Shown here: positions 24,138 through 33,629 of the stretch, piece by piece
Layout of the letters: each line of letters begins with the position of its first letter
How positions within the stretch are numbered: the stretch's first letter is position 1
NCBI GenBank assembly: GCA_907163375.1
Contig: CAJQUW010003080.1
Span: 434,001 to 498,000, forward strand
From: Prostheceraeus crozeri
Lineage: Eukaryota > Platyhelminthes > Polycladida > Euryleptidae
Direction: 5' to 3'
Length of the DNA: 64,000 nt
Translations under genes and position numbers: made by a program
The notes under the pieces: generated by a model
What the model was told of the DNA's origin: nothing
The model's input: only the letters and a program-made list of their open reading frames with translations
Database searches by the model: none

Positions 24138-24575
24138 TTACTTACTTAATGTTGATAAATTTCTTACGTGCTTTTCCCCGAGACGTCTGGTTCGAGTTCG
24201 CAAGTCATATGTCTGGCCGAGATAATCCATGGTTTTTGATGCTTGGAGTTGAGACTTTTTGCGGTTGATTTTCAAACCAATTGCCTGTAGCCGATGCAGG
24301 AGCTGAGCCCGTAACGAATTAATGTGTTTGCGTTTAGCGAAGATGGCAATATCGTCCAGATGACACCACACTATGGCATGATTGCGACGTAGCGGTTGGA
24401 GAACTTCGTTGAGAACACATTGAAGGAAAGAGGGCGATGGAGCCAGTCCCATAGGCATCCGCGTGAACTCGTAAAACCTTCCATTAAAGCCGAACGTACT
24501 AATAAAACGAGATTTAGGATTTAAAGCAAGGCTGTGGAAGGCGTTACGGAGGTCCTCGCGAATGCCCACGAGGCC
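24138..24575 (-). pseudogene. Reverse-transcriptase core fragment (partner of the RNase H segment)
   Basis: On the minus strand the frame encodes the palm of a retroelement RT. Counting from the GTG at 24569, DLRNAFHSLAL (residues 6-16) is the motif A region, then FYEFTRMPMGLAPSPSFLQ (32-50) motif B, HLDD (70-73) the catalytic box with His replacing the usual Tyr/Phe, and INRKKSQLQASKTMDYLGQ the primer-grip region. Fingers and everything N-terminal are missing: the fragment stops at 24576-24577, where PLE sequence starts on the other strand. Its 3' side is cut by the LINE. RNase H sequence continues on the LINE's far side. Motif B suits Ty3, DIRS and hepadnavirus-like polymerases; assignment among these is open. 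Confidence 0.75.
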
Positions 24576-24576
24576 G

Positions 24577-24955
24577 GGTCGCGAAATAAATTTTATCTTA
24601 CTAAAATTTACAAAAAATACGGTATCAATGCCAAAGTAGTTTTTAACACCAAAAAAGTAAAGTCGTATTTCTCACTAAAATGTAAATCGAATCCCCTGTT
24701 GAAAGCGTGCGTTGTTTACGAATTCTCATGCCTGGGAGATCCAGGTAGCCAAACATACATTGGCAAAACCAAACGTCGACTTCAACAGAGGATCGAGGAA
24801 CATTGTAAAACAGACACTGCCATCAAACAGCATATCTGTATATGTAATTACTGTACGTATGATATAAAAATCAGTTCCGCGTAAAATATAAAGGTGCAAG
24901 TAACTATGAAATCAGTATTGTAGAGGCATTAATGATAAAAGAGCATCAGTAAAAA
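24577..24955 (+). pseudogene. Penelope-like element C-terminus with GIY-YIG endonuclease
   Basis: The frame encodes the end of a PLE reverse transcriptase (KFYLTKIYKKYGINAKVVFN) and a GIY-YIG endonuclease with TYIGKTKRRLQQRIEEH, the YIG half-motif followed by the conserved Arg and the Glu-His end of the first helix. After TYDIKI near 24872 the frame breaks: a stop occurs at 24882-24884, while the PLE tail continues in another frame (NYEISIVEALMIKEHQ) to a TAA at 24950. The 5' part is missing, as in most PLE copies. Such enzymes nick DNA and prime reverse transcription. This copy cannot make an intact protein. Confidence 0.85.
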
Positions 24956-25127
24956 ATTAATCACTCTGCTGAATATAACGGAATGTCGTATTTGTTAAAG
25001 GTATTTAATTAATTTCTTTGTCTTGTGTTAAATAAATGTAAAGTCACCCATAATGGTATTGAATTACGCAATTGTTTAATTAAATCAATCATGTTCTTGC
25101 TTCAGCGTTATTGATCAGTGTCAACAA
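24930..25127 (+). repeat. Right 198-bp inverted repeat (PLE 3' end)
   Basis: Inverted partner of 19563-19760 with about four differences. It begins inside the last PLE codons (MIKEHQ) and runs into 3' non-coding sequence. One difference turns the CCA codon after EHQ into TAA. Confidence 0.85.
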
Positions 25128-25399
25128 TATAATGCATATTGAATTGAAATAATTGCATTGGAAATTCATACGATTCGTTTAGAGTTATCATTCAAATGTT
25201 TGCAAAAAGTGTCTATTTTCAGACCAATGAAAAAAGCACGTCTTTTCTGAATAGATTGTAAATTTCCTTCCAAATCCAGAGAACTTTGAGGAAAAATTGA
25301 AAATATGACAGCGAATTAGCTTTAAGATTACCACAGCAAAAATGTGACAGTTGCAAAATTCCGCCCCCTCTCCCGTTAAATGAATGGCAGAAATCAATT

Positions 25400-28300
25400 T
25401 CAGGCGCAACACTAAATTTGAAAGATGCCATTATCTATTGAAAATACTCGCGACTTCAATTGGAAACTAGATATTCATAGCATTTTTGATGTCAATAAGT
25501 GATTTTCCTCTGCAAGATGAGCACACTCTTGAAACCATTGCAATCTGTGACGGGTTTTAATGCATTTTACCTGCACTATTACGTGCACGGATGACTTCAT
25601 TTGAAACAGTGCCAGCCAGATATCATTGCAATGTCAATATGAGCTGCGCAACGAGTCTTAAATAAATAAAAAATTCAAGAAAAATATTTGCATTGACAAC
25701 ATTCAGTGTTTTGAGACTCTTTAAACGAATCCTGCATAATGCCTGCAAAGTTCTAGGTAGTATTGCTTGAGATGGCTCGAGTGCATCGGTGTCTCAGTTT
25801 CTTAGTAGACCTAGTATATTATAAAGGCTTATAAAGTAAAGATTGTATAATTGGTAAAACGTTTCATGAGGTATCGAAGAAAATAGTAGGCCCATGTTAT
25901 TTGATTGTCAATTTCGTAAGAGCTTGTTTTGAAGTCGATAAATTTGAACACTTGAAATTCCAAATAGCATTCGAAAAATTCACATAACCGCATCATCTTA
26001 TTGCTTTTCATTTTTCTATGCGTTCGGTTTAGAATACGAAGTGTGATGATAACTTGTATATCCATCACCTATCAGCATGTGATTCAAATCCTATTTTACG
26101 CTACATGTCTTTCACTGCCTAGTTGATATAGGGGGTAATAAATAATTCGCTCCTAACAATTTATCTTATTCAACAGTCTGACAGATATTTCGTGCCTTCT
26201 TAAGGGGAAAAAGCGGTGCAACATATGGTATAAAACGCATTAAAGTCCATGGTATCATGTCTGAAAAAGATAACCTAACAATGCTCGCGAAATCTAATAC
26301 AAATTGATAAGTTGTATTGGAACACAGTAAATCTTGTTTGTTTCAGTTCATTAAAACACATAAAGGCACGTTAAATAAATTTCCATACAATTATTCGTAT
26401 AATGATTATTATACATTATCCTATATATGATATTCGTATCATATTCATTAGGATAAAAGACTATTAAAACTTTAAAAACACCCTGTAATTTGAGACCAAA
26501 CGGTGGAATCAAAAATATAACGTCAGATTCGTAATTTCAAGTGTCACATTAACTAGGAATGATGAAAATATTTAACCAAACAAAGAACTACTGACTAACG
26601 TCTTCAGCAGTTTCACTTACAGCATATCAATTACGAGATTCAAAAATCACATTGAAATACTACAATTAAAATTTGGAGCATTAATATCCGATATTGATTT
26701 CAGGAAGCGGTACAATTTCAAGTTTGTATGTTTTTATGTGTAGCCAAAGTTTATACAGTTCAATATCTACAACAACCAGTACAGCATTATTTGTTCTAAA
26801 ACAGACGACCTTTCAAAAACTATTTGAATTGATTCAATTTTACTGTGAAATCATGCATCTAATACAAATCATGAATTGTATGTTTTAATTGCAGCAGCAG
26901 ATGAAAGTTGCACTTCAAAAGGAAGAAGAATCTTCAATAGGAAAGGAAATAAACTTTCCTATACGAAATATCGGAAATCGTGATAATTGGAATTTTGTTG
27001 TGTGTTCATTATGCTAGGTTTTCATTGTGGCGTCTGTTCATGTTGCTAAGGTTATTCAAAATTTCATTTTAAACATCTCAAATGCAATGAAGGGTTACAT
27101 CAATCAATACTCATTGTTCAGTGGTTATAAGGGTGGATAACTCTTTCAACGATTACATTTGTGCAACATAAGTACATGTAAGGCAATTAATATTTTCCAA
27201 AATAGTTAAGTAGGACATTAAATTTGACTGTAGGTAATGGATAACCAGCGACAATAATTGTGCATGATGACGCCCACGTGAGTTGTAAAACATGTTGGAA
27301 GTGTTGCTAACAATCAAATGGTCGTGGGGAGAAAGACTCAGAAGCAGTTGCAGTGACCAAAGAACGCAAGCGAGCTGAAGGATTACGCAAGCTAGAGTAC
27401 TATCAACCAACTCAGGTGCAACATGGCAGTGTTCTCACGACCAGTGACTATAAAGTGAGAGACAAATCTCTGTTTACCGACACACATCGTCTATTGAGTC
27501 TGACACGCGCAAGTCTTAAGAGAGCCTTATAGCCGTTCCACAAAAGTTATTTTCGGTACGTGCTTGTTCTCTTAGTTGAATTAACTTGTACTGCGCTATT
27601 TTCTGTGCGTCATAAGTACTTGCTGTTTGTGCCTTTAATGATTATTACTCCAGTGGTTTGAGGCTTTGAATATATTATTTCATTTCTGCAAAACTTGTAT
27701 TTTCTGATGAACGCTTATTTCTGGGTCTCATAAATCCTAATTTGCACTCGCGATCAAAGGATTTAGTAAGTCCTGGGACCGAAGTATTATTGGCTTGTTG
27801 AATATTCCGCCAAAGGAACCAAATTCAATAACCCAATATTACATTTGTAGCAATAATCACTCAATTCGTGTGAAATTTGATTTCTTGTTAAAGAACAATG
27901 TTAAGGAAAATGCTCCTTATTAGAGGCATGAAAGGGTTTGTACAACAAGGGTCCTGAATTTATTGGGCAAATTTTCTGAACTGCATCTTTTTGAATGATT
28001 TGTCTTGATATGACAGAAACGTTTATTTCAAAAAACTATTGCTAAAAAAGATCTGTGTTCGCATTAAATATGGCTAGGGTCAATATCACACGGTACAAAT
28101 GAAGGTTCAATAACAATTTCTGTCCGCAGTCTTGATGGGCGTGTATTGGAGGAACAAAATAAAGCAATTGCAAGAAAAAAAGATTGCACGTATAAGAAGT
28201 GTTGTGAGCATATTTCACAGATACTAAACTGTTAAACTGTTGCCATTGAAAATTGGAGATAAACGCATCTAGGGTTCATGCACATTGGATGAAACAAATG

Positions 28301-28600
28301 ATAATCAAATCCCTATAAAAATCGGAAAATCTTCGAAAAATATAAAAATTCCTATTTTCAATCAAGTATTTGGTTGCAAGAATTCTGCAAAAAAATTATG
28401 TAAATTGACACGTCAGTCAATAACCGAGCAGTTAAACTTCCCAATTTATGGTAGTAATGATAATTCGTAATCTATGGAAAATATTGGCAGAGTAAAGCCA
28501 CGGAATCAAATCCGTCTATCTAAAGAGAGTATCACTAGATGGTCCATTAATAAGTGGCGCAATCGCTGGAGTCACTTCATCCTAGAGAATTCTATACTAC
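25400..28600. other. No gene recognised
   Basis: I see no conserved frame. Near 26183-26215 (minus strand) a CCTTAAGAAGGCACGAAATA-type block followed by CTGTC faintly recalls a PLE tail. Otherwise there is nothing I can support. Confidence 0.35.
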
Positions 28601-28611
28601 CGTCAAGATGA

Positions 28612-28870
28612 AAACTTGTCGTGGAAGGCCTGGGCGCGACTTAATCGTCTCCGGACTAGGGTCGGCTGATTCGGCAGCACTCTACACCCCTGCGGACTAC
28701 ACGACACCGCTGCCTGTCTGTGGGGCAGGACCCAGGACCACCTAATTTCGGTCTGCTATCGCCACTGCGCCACAAACGGCATGGACGGACTAAGAATACT
28801 GGACAATGCAACAACGAACTGCCTGCACATGGCGACCTTCCCCATCTGACTCTGCTGTCGCACGAGAAGA
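28612..28870 (+). pseudogene. LINE ORF2 C-terminal fragment
   Basis: One frame reads WKAWARLNRLRTRVG, a stop, then FGSTLHPCGLHDTAACLWGR, TQDHLISVCYRHC and NGMDGLRILDNATTNCLHMA. This matches the common pattern at the end of CR1/L2/jockey-type LINE ORF2 proteins (LNRLRTGVGR, then a cysteine/histidine knuckle, then NGL..LD..T..WL). The segment is notably more GC-rich than its surroundings, as expected for coding-derived DNA. It has an internal TGA and no reverse transcriptase, so it is a 5'-truncated dead copy, unlike the LINE at 20.6-24.1 kb. Confidence 0.7.
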
Positions 28871-29462
28871 AGATGTTGACAGAAAGATTCAAAATCCTTG
28901 AAGTTCAATTTCAATTCTTCTAATTCCGCATCGGGACACAGATCATTTAATTTATCATTGTCTCAAATGCAGGGACTCAAAAAGTAAATGGGCCTAAATG
29001 CATAGTATCCTAATATTGCAGTGTAAATTCTGATTTTCTATCATAATTGTATATATCATCAGAAAGAATCTAAAACAGCTGTGCGATTTCAAAAGAAGTG
29101 AGTCAAGAAGTGTTTCAAAATGAGTCGAAAACTATATGCGAGATATATTCGAATCTATCAAGCAGCTCAACTTAGCGGCATCCTTATCATTCTCTGATTT
29201 TTGCGTGAAAATTAAAAATAAATAAAATCGCAAATGATTAGTAATTCAAGTATCGCCCAACTACGGTTACGGAAGAAGTAAAAAAGCGAGTCGGTTGATG
29301 TCCTAGAGAAATTTAATTTGGACCACTTAGGCCATTTATGCAAGAGCAGTGAGCATTATAATGTGAATTCATCAGTAATTTTTTTCCATAACAGATGATG
29401 ACTGTGTAGAATCCTAGCTCACGAGATCATCTGGAACCATGCTACAGAACAATATATCATGC

Positions 29463-29668
29463 GGCTTATTTTGAGTTGAATTGAAAAGAGCCAATATTGA
29501 AAGATCTTGATTTTATTTTTGTTGTCTATTACAATTAATTTCTGCTAGCATCCGTTAACTATCTTCAGGCATAAAGATACTGTTATAATACTATTATACA
29601 TTGGCTTACATATTGTTATACATTATTATACATATATTGGCTCTTTCCGATTCAACTGAAAATATGAC
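29463..29668. repeat. Inverted-repeat element with hammerhead-like core
   Basis: TTGAGTTGAATTGAAAAGAG-CCAATAT (left) and ATATTGG-CTCTTTCCGATTCAACTGAA (right) are imperfect inverted repeats of about 30 bases. Inside, on the minus strand at 29540-29572, GCCTGAAGATAG, a short loop, CTA-GC and AGAAAT form a CTGAAGA/GAAA pair around a possible small stem. This resembles the better hammerhead motifs at 46-49 kb, but with extra bases before GAAA. Confidence 0.45.
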
Positions 29669-29934
29669 AAATAGCCAAAACAATTTATTTAAAACTTTAT
29701 CCGGCTTATGATAAAGACTGTGGTCGTTTCACTGTTCTGTCACATGTCTACAGAATTATACATCATCAGATGAAGCTCAAAATCAGCTGTGATTTATTTA
29801 TGCACCTTTCTTTGATGTGTATTTGGTTCGGAGATCTAAATAGATTTTCAGCTCAGAATGAAACTTTGACGTCACTATTTCCACTCCGTTGGCTTGAAGG
29901 TGACACTGTGCTGACAAGCTGCACATCCGATTGA

Positions 29935-30010
29935 TGACACTGCTGTCGGGGCTCGATCTCGATCGCACGACCGAACGTCAGCGAGTCCAAGCACTTAGCC
30001 ACTGTACCAT
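29935..30010 (-). repeat. tRNA-like element (SINE head)
   Basis: The minus strand reads GGTACAGTGGCTAAGTGCTTGG, an A-box-like segment, then GATCGAGATCGAGCCCC, a B-box-like segment. Acceptor arms do not pair, so it is a decayed tRNA-derived repeat, not a functional tRNA. Confidence 0.45.
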
Positions 30011-30777
30011 GAAATATGCTTTGAACATCAGGAGATCAAAGAATATTCACATTAACACAAAGATGATGACAAGCATGAAAAATACGGTAATTGAAATCCA
30101 TCGCAAATAAAAATCTGTGACGAATACAAAACAAAATTAACCATGAACGACACATTTTAATGATACTGAATGACAAACTGACTGAAAGTTCATCTCCATT
30201 TTCAAATCTATTATTCAGAATGCCAATTTGCGTACTGTTAATTTAATTTCATCCATCGTGCTAAGTTACCGACAACTCAATGTGTTTCAGTGAAATGTTT
30301 TGACTTTTGAAATCACGAAGGGTTCGCATTTCAACCCTTCCGACGGAATAACAAATCGAATAAACCAAATCCAGTATTCATCTGTGTAAGGTTATCACAT
30401 CGGTACGATTCTTTATGATCAATGAAGGAATGAAGAGCACAGAGATACTACTTTGAATATCTTAATAATAATAAACTGTAGAATTGCAGAGCTCATCCAT
30501 GGAATTGCAAAATTCCCCTGGGGAGTTGGCGGTAATAATCAAAGTAGTATAAGCGGCATTTGAATTATTGACTAAGCACATGTACCACAGACTAACAAAC
30601 ATTGCTTTATAGCAGCCGATGCTAGACAATTTCTGTCAAGCTATTGTTGATCTATCCACCTTTTCATGCTCTCATCCCGAAGTATGGCCAATGCTATAAT
30701 TATTGCGTTTAAATAAAAAACAGTCGCTCCCTTCTTTCGGACAAATTTCCTTTATTGTTTTAAAAACATACGTATGT

Positions 30778-30830
30778 ACAAGGGCCCGACGCGTTTCGTC
30801 CTCCGACGTTATCAAGGGCACATGAGCTAT
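30778..30830 (-). ncRNA. Hammerhead-like motif in PLE tail (left copy)
   Basis: Minus strand order: GCCC, TTGATAA, CGTC-GGAG-GACG, GAAACGCGTC (sharing the G), GGGC. GCCC pairs with GGGC (stem I), GTC/GAC forms stem II, and GAAAC-GC-GTC has the two-base stem III and cleavage triplet seen in PLE hammerheads. The first box TTGATAA differs from CTGANGA, including at the catalytic guanine, so cleavage is doubtful. Confidence 0.55.
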
Positions 30831-30877
30831 ACAACCAGGCGAGGGGTTAAGTAGTAAAAGTGAGCGGTCCATCAAAT

Positions 30878-31440
30878 CATCTCATGTTTTCTGTTCAGGA
30901 TAGGTTTATTCTTAGCTATGTGACGACTTTCAGACAACTTCGTGTGAACTGAATTACGTTGTTTGCTTAGAATTGAATGGTCAAAGTTCTTGATTTGTAC
31001 GTCAGTCAGATTGGTGTGATCTTTATTAACATGTTCAGACAGTGCACTCTTTTGATCGCGATTTTTCATACTGCGTTGATGTTCAGCATATCTATGTTCA
31101 AGCGGACGACAAGTTTGACCGATATAATTTTTATTGCAGATTTTGCAATTAAAATTGTAAACAATATATTTATCGTTGCAAGTAAATCTGGGTCCCACAG
31201 CAGAACACACATTGCAATGACATGCATTGGTAGGAGAACAGCGCTTTGGAATATTAGCCAAAACCTTACCGGGTTTAGAAGTGATGCGGATAGGGAGTTT
31301 CAATTTTTTAAATTAATTTTTCTGCAAAATTTATCATTAACAAAATCTAGAGACAAGTTAACAAATTTTTCACCATTTTTAGACTTAGATTTGCTATCTT
31401 TCGTTTTACAATTGGTATTATAGAAGCCATTGCCATTAAG
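30878..31440 (-). pseudogene. PLE GIY-YIG endonuclease domain (left copy)
   Basis: The upstream frame reads KFVNLSLDFVNDKFCRKINL, then breaks at a run of six A's (31304-31312); the next frame runs KLPIRITSKPGKVLANIPKR onward to a stop near 30875. It shows a zinc-binding-like cluster (ACHCNVC, then NFNCKIC), the GIY-YIG pair YIVYNFN and NYIGQTCRPLEHRYAEHQ, and a conserved histidine helix (SALSEHVNKDH). The C-terminus (RHIAKNKPILNRKHEMI) is complete. The reverse-transcriptase palm is missing. In intact PLEs this enzyme nicks the target and primes cDNA. One frameshift and 5' truncation make this copy dead. Confidence 0.88.
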
Positions 31441-31459
31441 CCGATGTTTCATCAGAGGT

Positions 31460-31720
31460 ATGCTAGTCTCAAGTAAACTTAGATATGCTGAACATCAACA
31501 CAGTTTGAAAAATCGCGATCAAAAAAGTTAGATGAACATGTTAATAAAGATCACAGCAATCTGACTGACGTACAAATCAAGAACTTTGACCTTTCAATTC
31601 TAAGCAAACAACGTAATTCAGTTCACACGAAGTTGTCTGAAAGTCGTCACATAGCTAAGAATAAACCTCTCCTGAACAGAAAACATGAGATGATTTGATG
31701 GACCGCTCATTTTTACTATT
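31460..31720 (+). pseudogene. PLE GIY-YIG fragment (right copy, inverted)
   Basis: On the plus strand this repeats the C-terminal third of the left copy (AEHQ.S.KNRDQK, DHSNLTDVQIKNFDLSILSK, ARHIAKNKPLLNRKHEMI-like), with one early stop (TAG after KK). It begins abruptly inside the first helix of the endonuclease. Useful mainly as the partner showing the inverted arrangement. Confidence 0.8.
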
Positions 31721-31744
31721 TAACCCCTTGCCTGGTTGTACACC

Positions 31745-31795
31745 TCATGTGTCCTTGATAACGTCGGAGGACGAAACGCGTCGGGCCCTTGTACA
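31745..31795 (+). ncRNA. Hammerhead-like motif in PLE tail (right copy)
   Basis: Plus-strand counterpart of 30778-30830: TTGATAA, GTC-GGAG-GAC, GAAACGCGTC, GGGC. The 5' stem I strand here is GTGTCC instead of GTGCCC, so stem I pairs less well. Confidence 0.5.
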
Positions 31796-31919
31796 TATGC
31801 TTTTTGAAATTTGTCCGAAAGAAGGGAACGACTGTTTTTTATTTAAACGCTACAATGCACCTCCCGTACAATGGATGCTTTATTTTGCTATAATTATTGT
31901 CAGTGACACTTAATGTGTT

Positions 31920-33050
31920 TTTCACCAAACTTTCGCGACTAAATCACAAATAGCTAAGAGAGCAAACATCTTTACTTGGTTTCTGATGTTTGGTAGGATT
32001 GTAAAAATTTTGTAACTATCGTATTGTTTGCTTTTCAAAACTGCACAAAAGCGCATTGATTTACAGCACCATCACGTTATGACCATGTTTTCAAATGCTA
32101 ACTAGTGGTCAAATCCTTGTCAGTTGAGTTCCATCGGAGAGATAACGTCTTAACGTCCATTAAGACTAATTTCTGTAGCTGTTGTATATAACAATAAATA
32201 ACAGGAGACATGTACACGTCATTTCATCTTCTTTTATGCCTCGAGTTAATCAAATCAGCTTCTAGAGAATGTGAATATCGTAATATATGTGAGTGTGACT
32301 ATAAACAAATGTATAGGTAATAACAGAATTGTCATTCATGCTAATGATGATATATCTGTCATTGCTAACAATACATAACATGCTTATATACAATGTGTGG
32401 ATATTGATCAACATGCTGAAATATTCATTTTGCAAATATGCTTGCAAATACGATTTCCCAATAACCTCACAATTTTAAACTATTCCAGAAAAACTTCAAT
32501 TGGAAATTATGCTCATTTGTAAAGCAGATTGTGACATATGAAGTAAGAAGCGAAGAAATTTGCTTAACCAGAGAAATCTGAATTTTTTTATTTCATTCAG
32601 CTGTTGGAACTAGAATGAACAACAGCTGATAATTTTAGCTGTTCGGTCATGCATCTATCTTCGTCAAGGTTGCTAGATCTTAAAAAGAATCAAATTAATG
32701 AAGCCTGCAAGTTGCAAATTCTTGCGCCAAGGCGCTATATTGAAAGTTATTCTAACAAAATGCCTGTAAAAAAGATAAATGAAAGAACATTGACATTGTA
32801 CCGGTTCCTAACCATTGTCAATGTCAAACACTGGAAGCTGTCATCGAAAGGTAAGTTGCCATGACAACACGCCCACAACGTAACCTTATTTTCGATGTTA
32901 GTGCCCTTTCTGTCCCTTATTATTATCGAGTGCTGGATTTCAATGGGTTTATCGCCACACAAAATCTTAAATGAATAATAACCGTGACCAAAATTTTGAT
33001 TATGACCTATTTGGAACATAATTCAACAGATGGAAAATTACTACGCATCT
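31920..33050. other. No firm gene; exon-like frame at 32649-32852
   Basis: A plus-strand frame ends with TCGAAAG followed by GTAAGT, a good donor, and contains the peptide MPVKKINERTLTLYRFLTIV. It could be a 5' exon of an unknown gene inside the SLC24 locus or chance. Nothing else is supported. Confidence 0.25.
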
Positions 33051-33054
33051 TGGT

Positions 33055-33125
33055 GGATTTGAACCATTGACCTGTGGCATTCTAGGCCAACGCTCTACCA
33101 ACTGAGCTATCGACGGGCGACAGTG
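33055..33125 (-). repeat. tRNA-like SINE head
   Basis: Minus strand: GATAGCTCAGTTGGTAGAGC is a textbook D-arm/A box, followed by a weak anticodon arm and GGTTCAAATCC as a B box. The acceptor stem and part of the T stem do not pair, so it is a decayed tRNA-derived repeat, not a working tRNA gene. The downstream sequence contains CCATCTGTTGA, also seen after the SINE copies at 59.9-60.2 kb. Confidence 0.6.
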
Positions 33126-33298
33126 CGACATATTAAGTCCTCAATTGAAGAATCCGCGATATCGAATCAGATGGCTTCATCCCCCAATACAGCATAGCAT
33201 TAACCGTCAAGAAAAGCTATTAAAGCAGGATATCGGCAATTCCAAGCCAACATTATACAGTGTTATAGTAGCCTACATGTACTTTGTTTAACACTTAC

Positions 33299-33402
33299 AA
33301 TTTACAAGCGATGCGATTCATGCAAGACATGAGCTTTTCGTTGAACACCATGAGAATGATGTAGACTATGTACAAAGTCAGCATAATGGCTGCTTCCCAT
33401 GC
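33299..33402 (-). CDS. SLC24-like: SLC24-type Na+/Ca2+-K+ exchanger, exon C
   Basis: Exon of 104 bases between TTTGCAG and GTAAGTG on the minus strand. It continues in phase 0 from exon B and encodes AWEAAIMLTLYIVYIILMVF, a transmembrane helix, then NEKLMSCMNRIACK. In the family this is the last helix of the N-terminal membrane half before the large cytoplasmic loop. The intron to exon B is only 63 bases. It ends in phase 2, so at least one more exon must lie at lower coordinates; I could not find it or the second alpha repeat. Confidence 0.85.
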
Positions 33403-33465
33403 CTGCAAAGATGTGATGTAAATTAATCCAGAAGAATTTATACAGAGTAGTTAGGCTCTTCATAC

Positions 33466-33622
33466 CTGAAAAAATGTGTCCCATGCACTATAAATCAACC
33501 AACCAATTGATATTGCATAAAATGTCGAATCTCGAGCTAACGGGCGCCAGTCCAGAAGGAGAACCTTGCCAGCAAATGCAGCGGTAAGCGCGATGATTAC
33601 AAGCAGATTGAACACAGCTGAT
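33466..33622 (-). CDS. SLC24-like: SLC24-type Na+/Ca2+-K+ exchanger, exon B
   Basis: Exon of 157 bases between GGTTTCAG and GTATGA. Its first base completes the glycine codon split with exon A, giving the family's GSAVFN junction. It encodes SAVFNLLVIIALTAAFAGKV, the second helix of the alpha-1 repeat, then LLLDWRPLARDSTFYAISIG and WLIYSAWDTFFQ, the next loop and helix. The motif W.PL.RD is typical of SLC24. Identification rests on order, motif and intron phase agreement across three exons. Confidence 0.9.
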
Positions 33623-33629
33623 CTGAAAC

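Larger units (their letters stand above)
20613..24150 (+). mobile_element. Non-LTR retrotransposon (LINE), nearly full length
   Basis: Two ORFs on the plus strand (20634-21446 and 21431-23985) are followed by a 3' UTR with AATAAA (24117) and a simple ACTT tail (24124-24149) instead of poly(A). The 5-mer ATGTT occurs on both sides (about 20607-20611 and 24151-24155) and may be a short target duplication. ORF1 has a coiled coil and RRM-like region; ORF2 has an apurinic-type endonuclease and a reverse transcriptase, with no RNase H domain. The layout and tail suggest the CR1/L2 group, but I cannot place it firmly. It interrupts the older RT-RNase H fragment. Confidence 0.85.
19563..25127. mobile_element. 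Composite element: PLE-derived 198-bp inverted repeats around RT-RNase H and GIY-YIG, with nested LINE
   Basis: 19563-19760 and 24930-25127 are inverted repeats of 198 bases with about four mismatches. Each repeat is the 3' end of a Penelope-like element: translated outward, the left copy reads IKEHQPKINH and then stops, the usual PLE C-terminus after the GIY-YIG domain. Between the repeats lie a minus-strand RNase H segment (20101-20620), a plus-strand LINE (about 20613-24150), a minus-strand reverse-transcriptase segment (24150-24575) and the plus-strand GIY-YIG domain (24577-24950). Without the LINE the unit would be about 2 kb. Both inverted repeats end sharply, so the block looks like one insertion, but I find no target-site duplication. 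Template switching during PLE insertion is one way it could have formed. Confidence 0.7.
30715..31850. mobile_element. Head-to-head pair of truncated Penelope-like elements
   Basis: The left copy (30715-31440) reads on the minus strand and the right copy (31480-31850) on the plus strand. They share the GIY-YIG C-terminal region, the 3' UTR and a hammerhead-like tail, and diverge from a central non-shared segment. Inverted PLE copies of this sort are typical products of PLE insertion. Confidence 0.85.

Noticed and set aside
28656..28892. Minus-strand and first-frame open readings in the GC-rich block
   Set aside because: The plus-strand frame with LNRLRT and the Cys/His knuckle explains the block as LINE sequence.
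30977..31423. 148-codon plus-strand open frame
   Set aside because: It is the antisense shadow of the PLE endonuclease on the minus strand.
32649..32852. Plus-strand exon with good GTAAGT donor
   Set aside because: One donor site and an unidentified peptide are not enough; kept only as a comment in the regional entry.
33055..33125. Functional tRNA gene on the minus strand
   Set aside because: The D arm is excellent, but the acceptor stem and part of the T stem do not pair; a decayed tRNA-derived SINE fits better.
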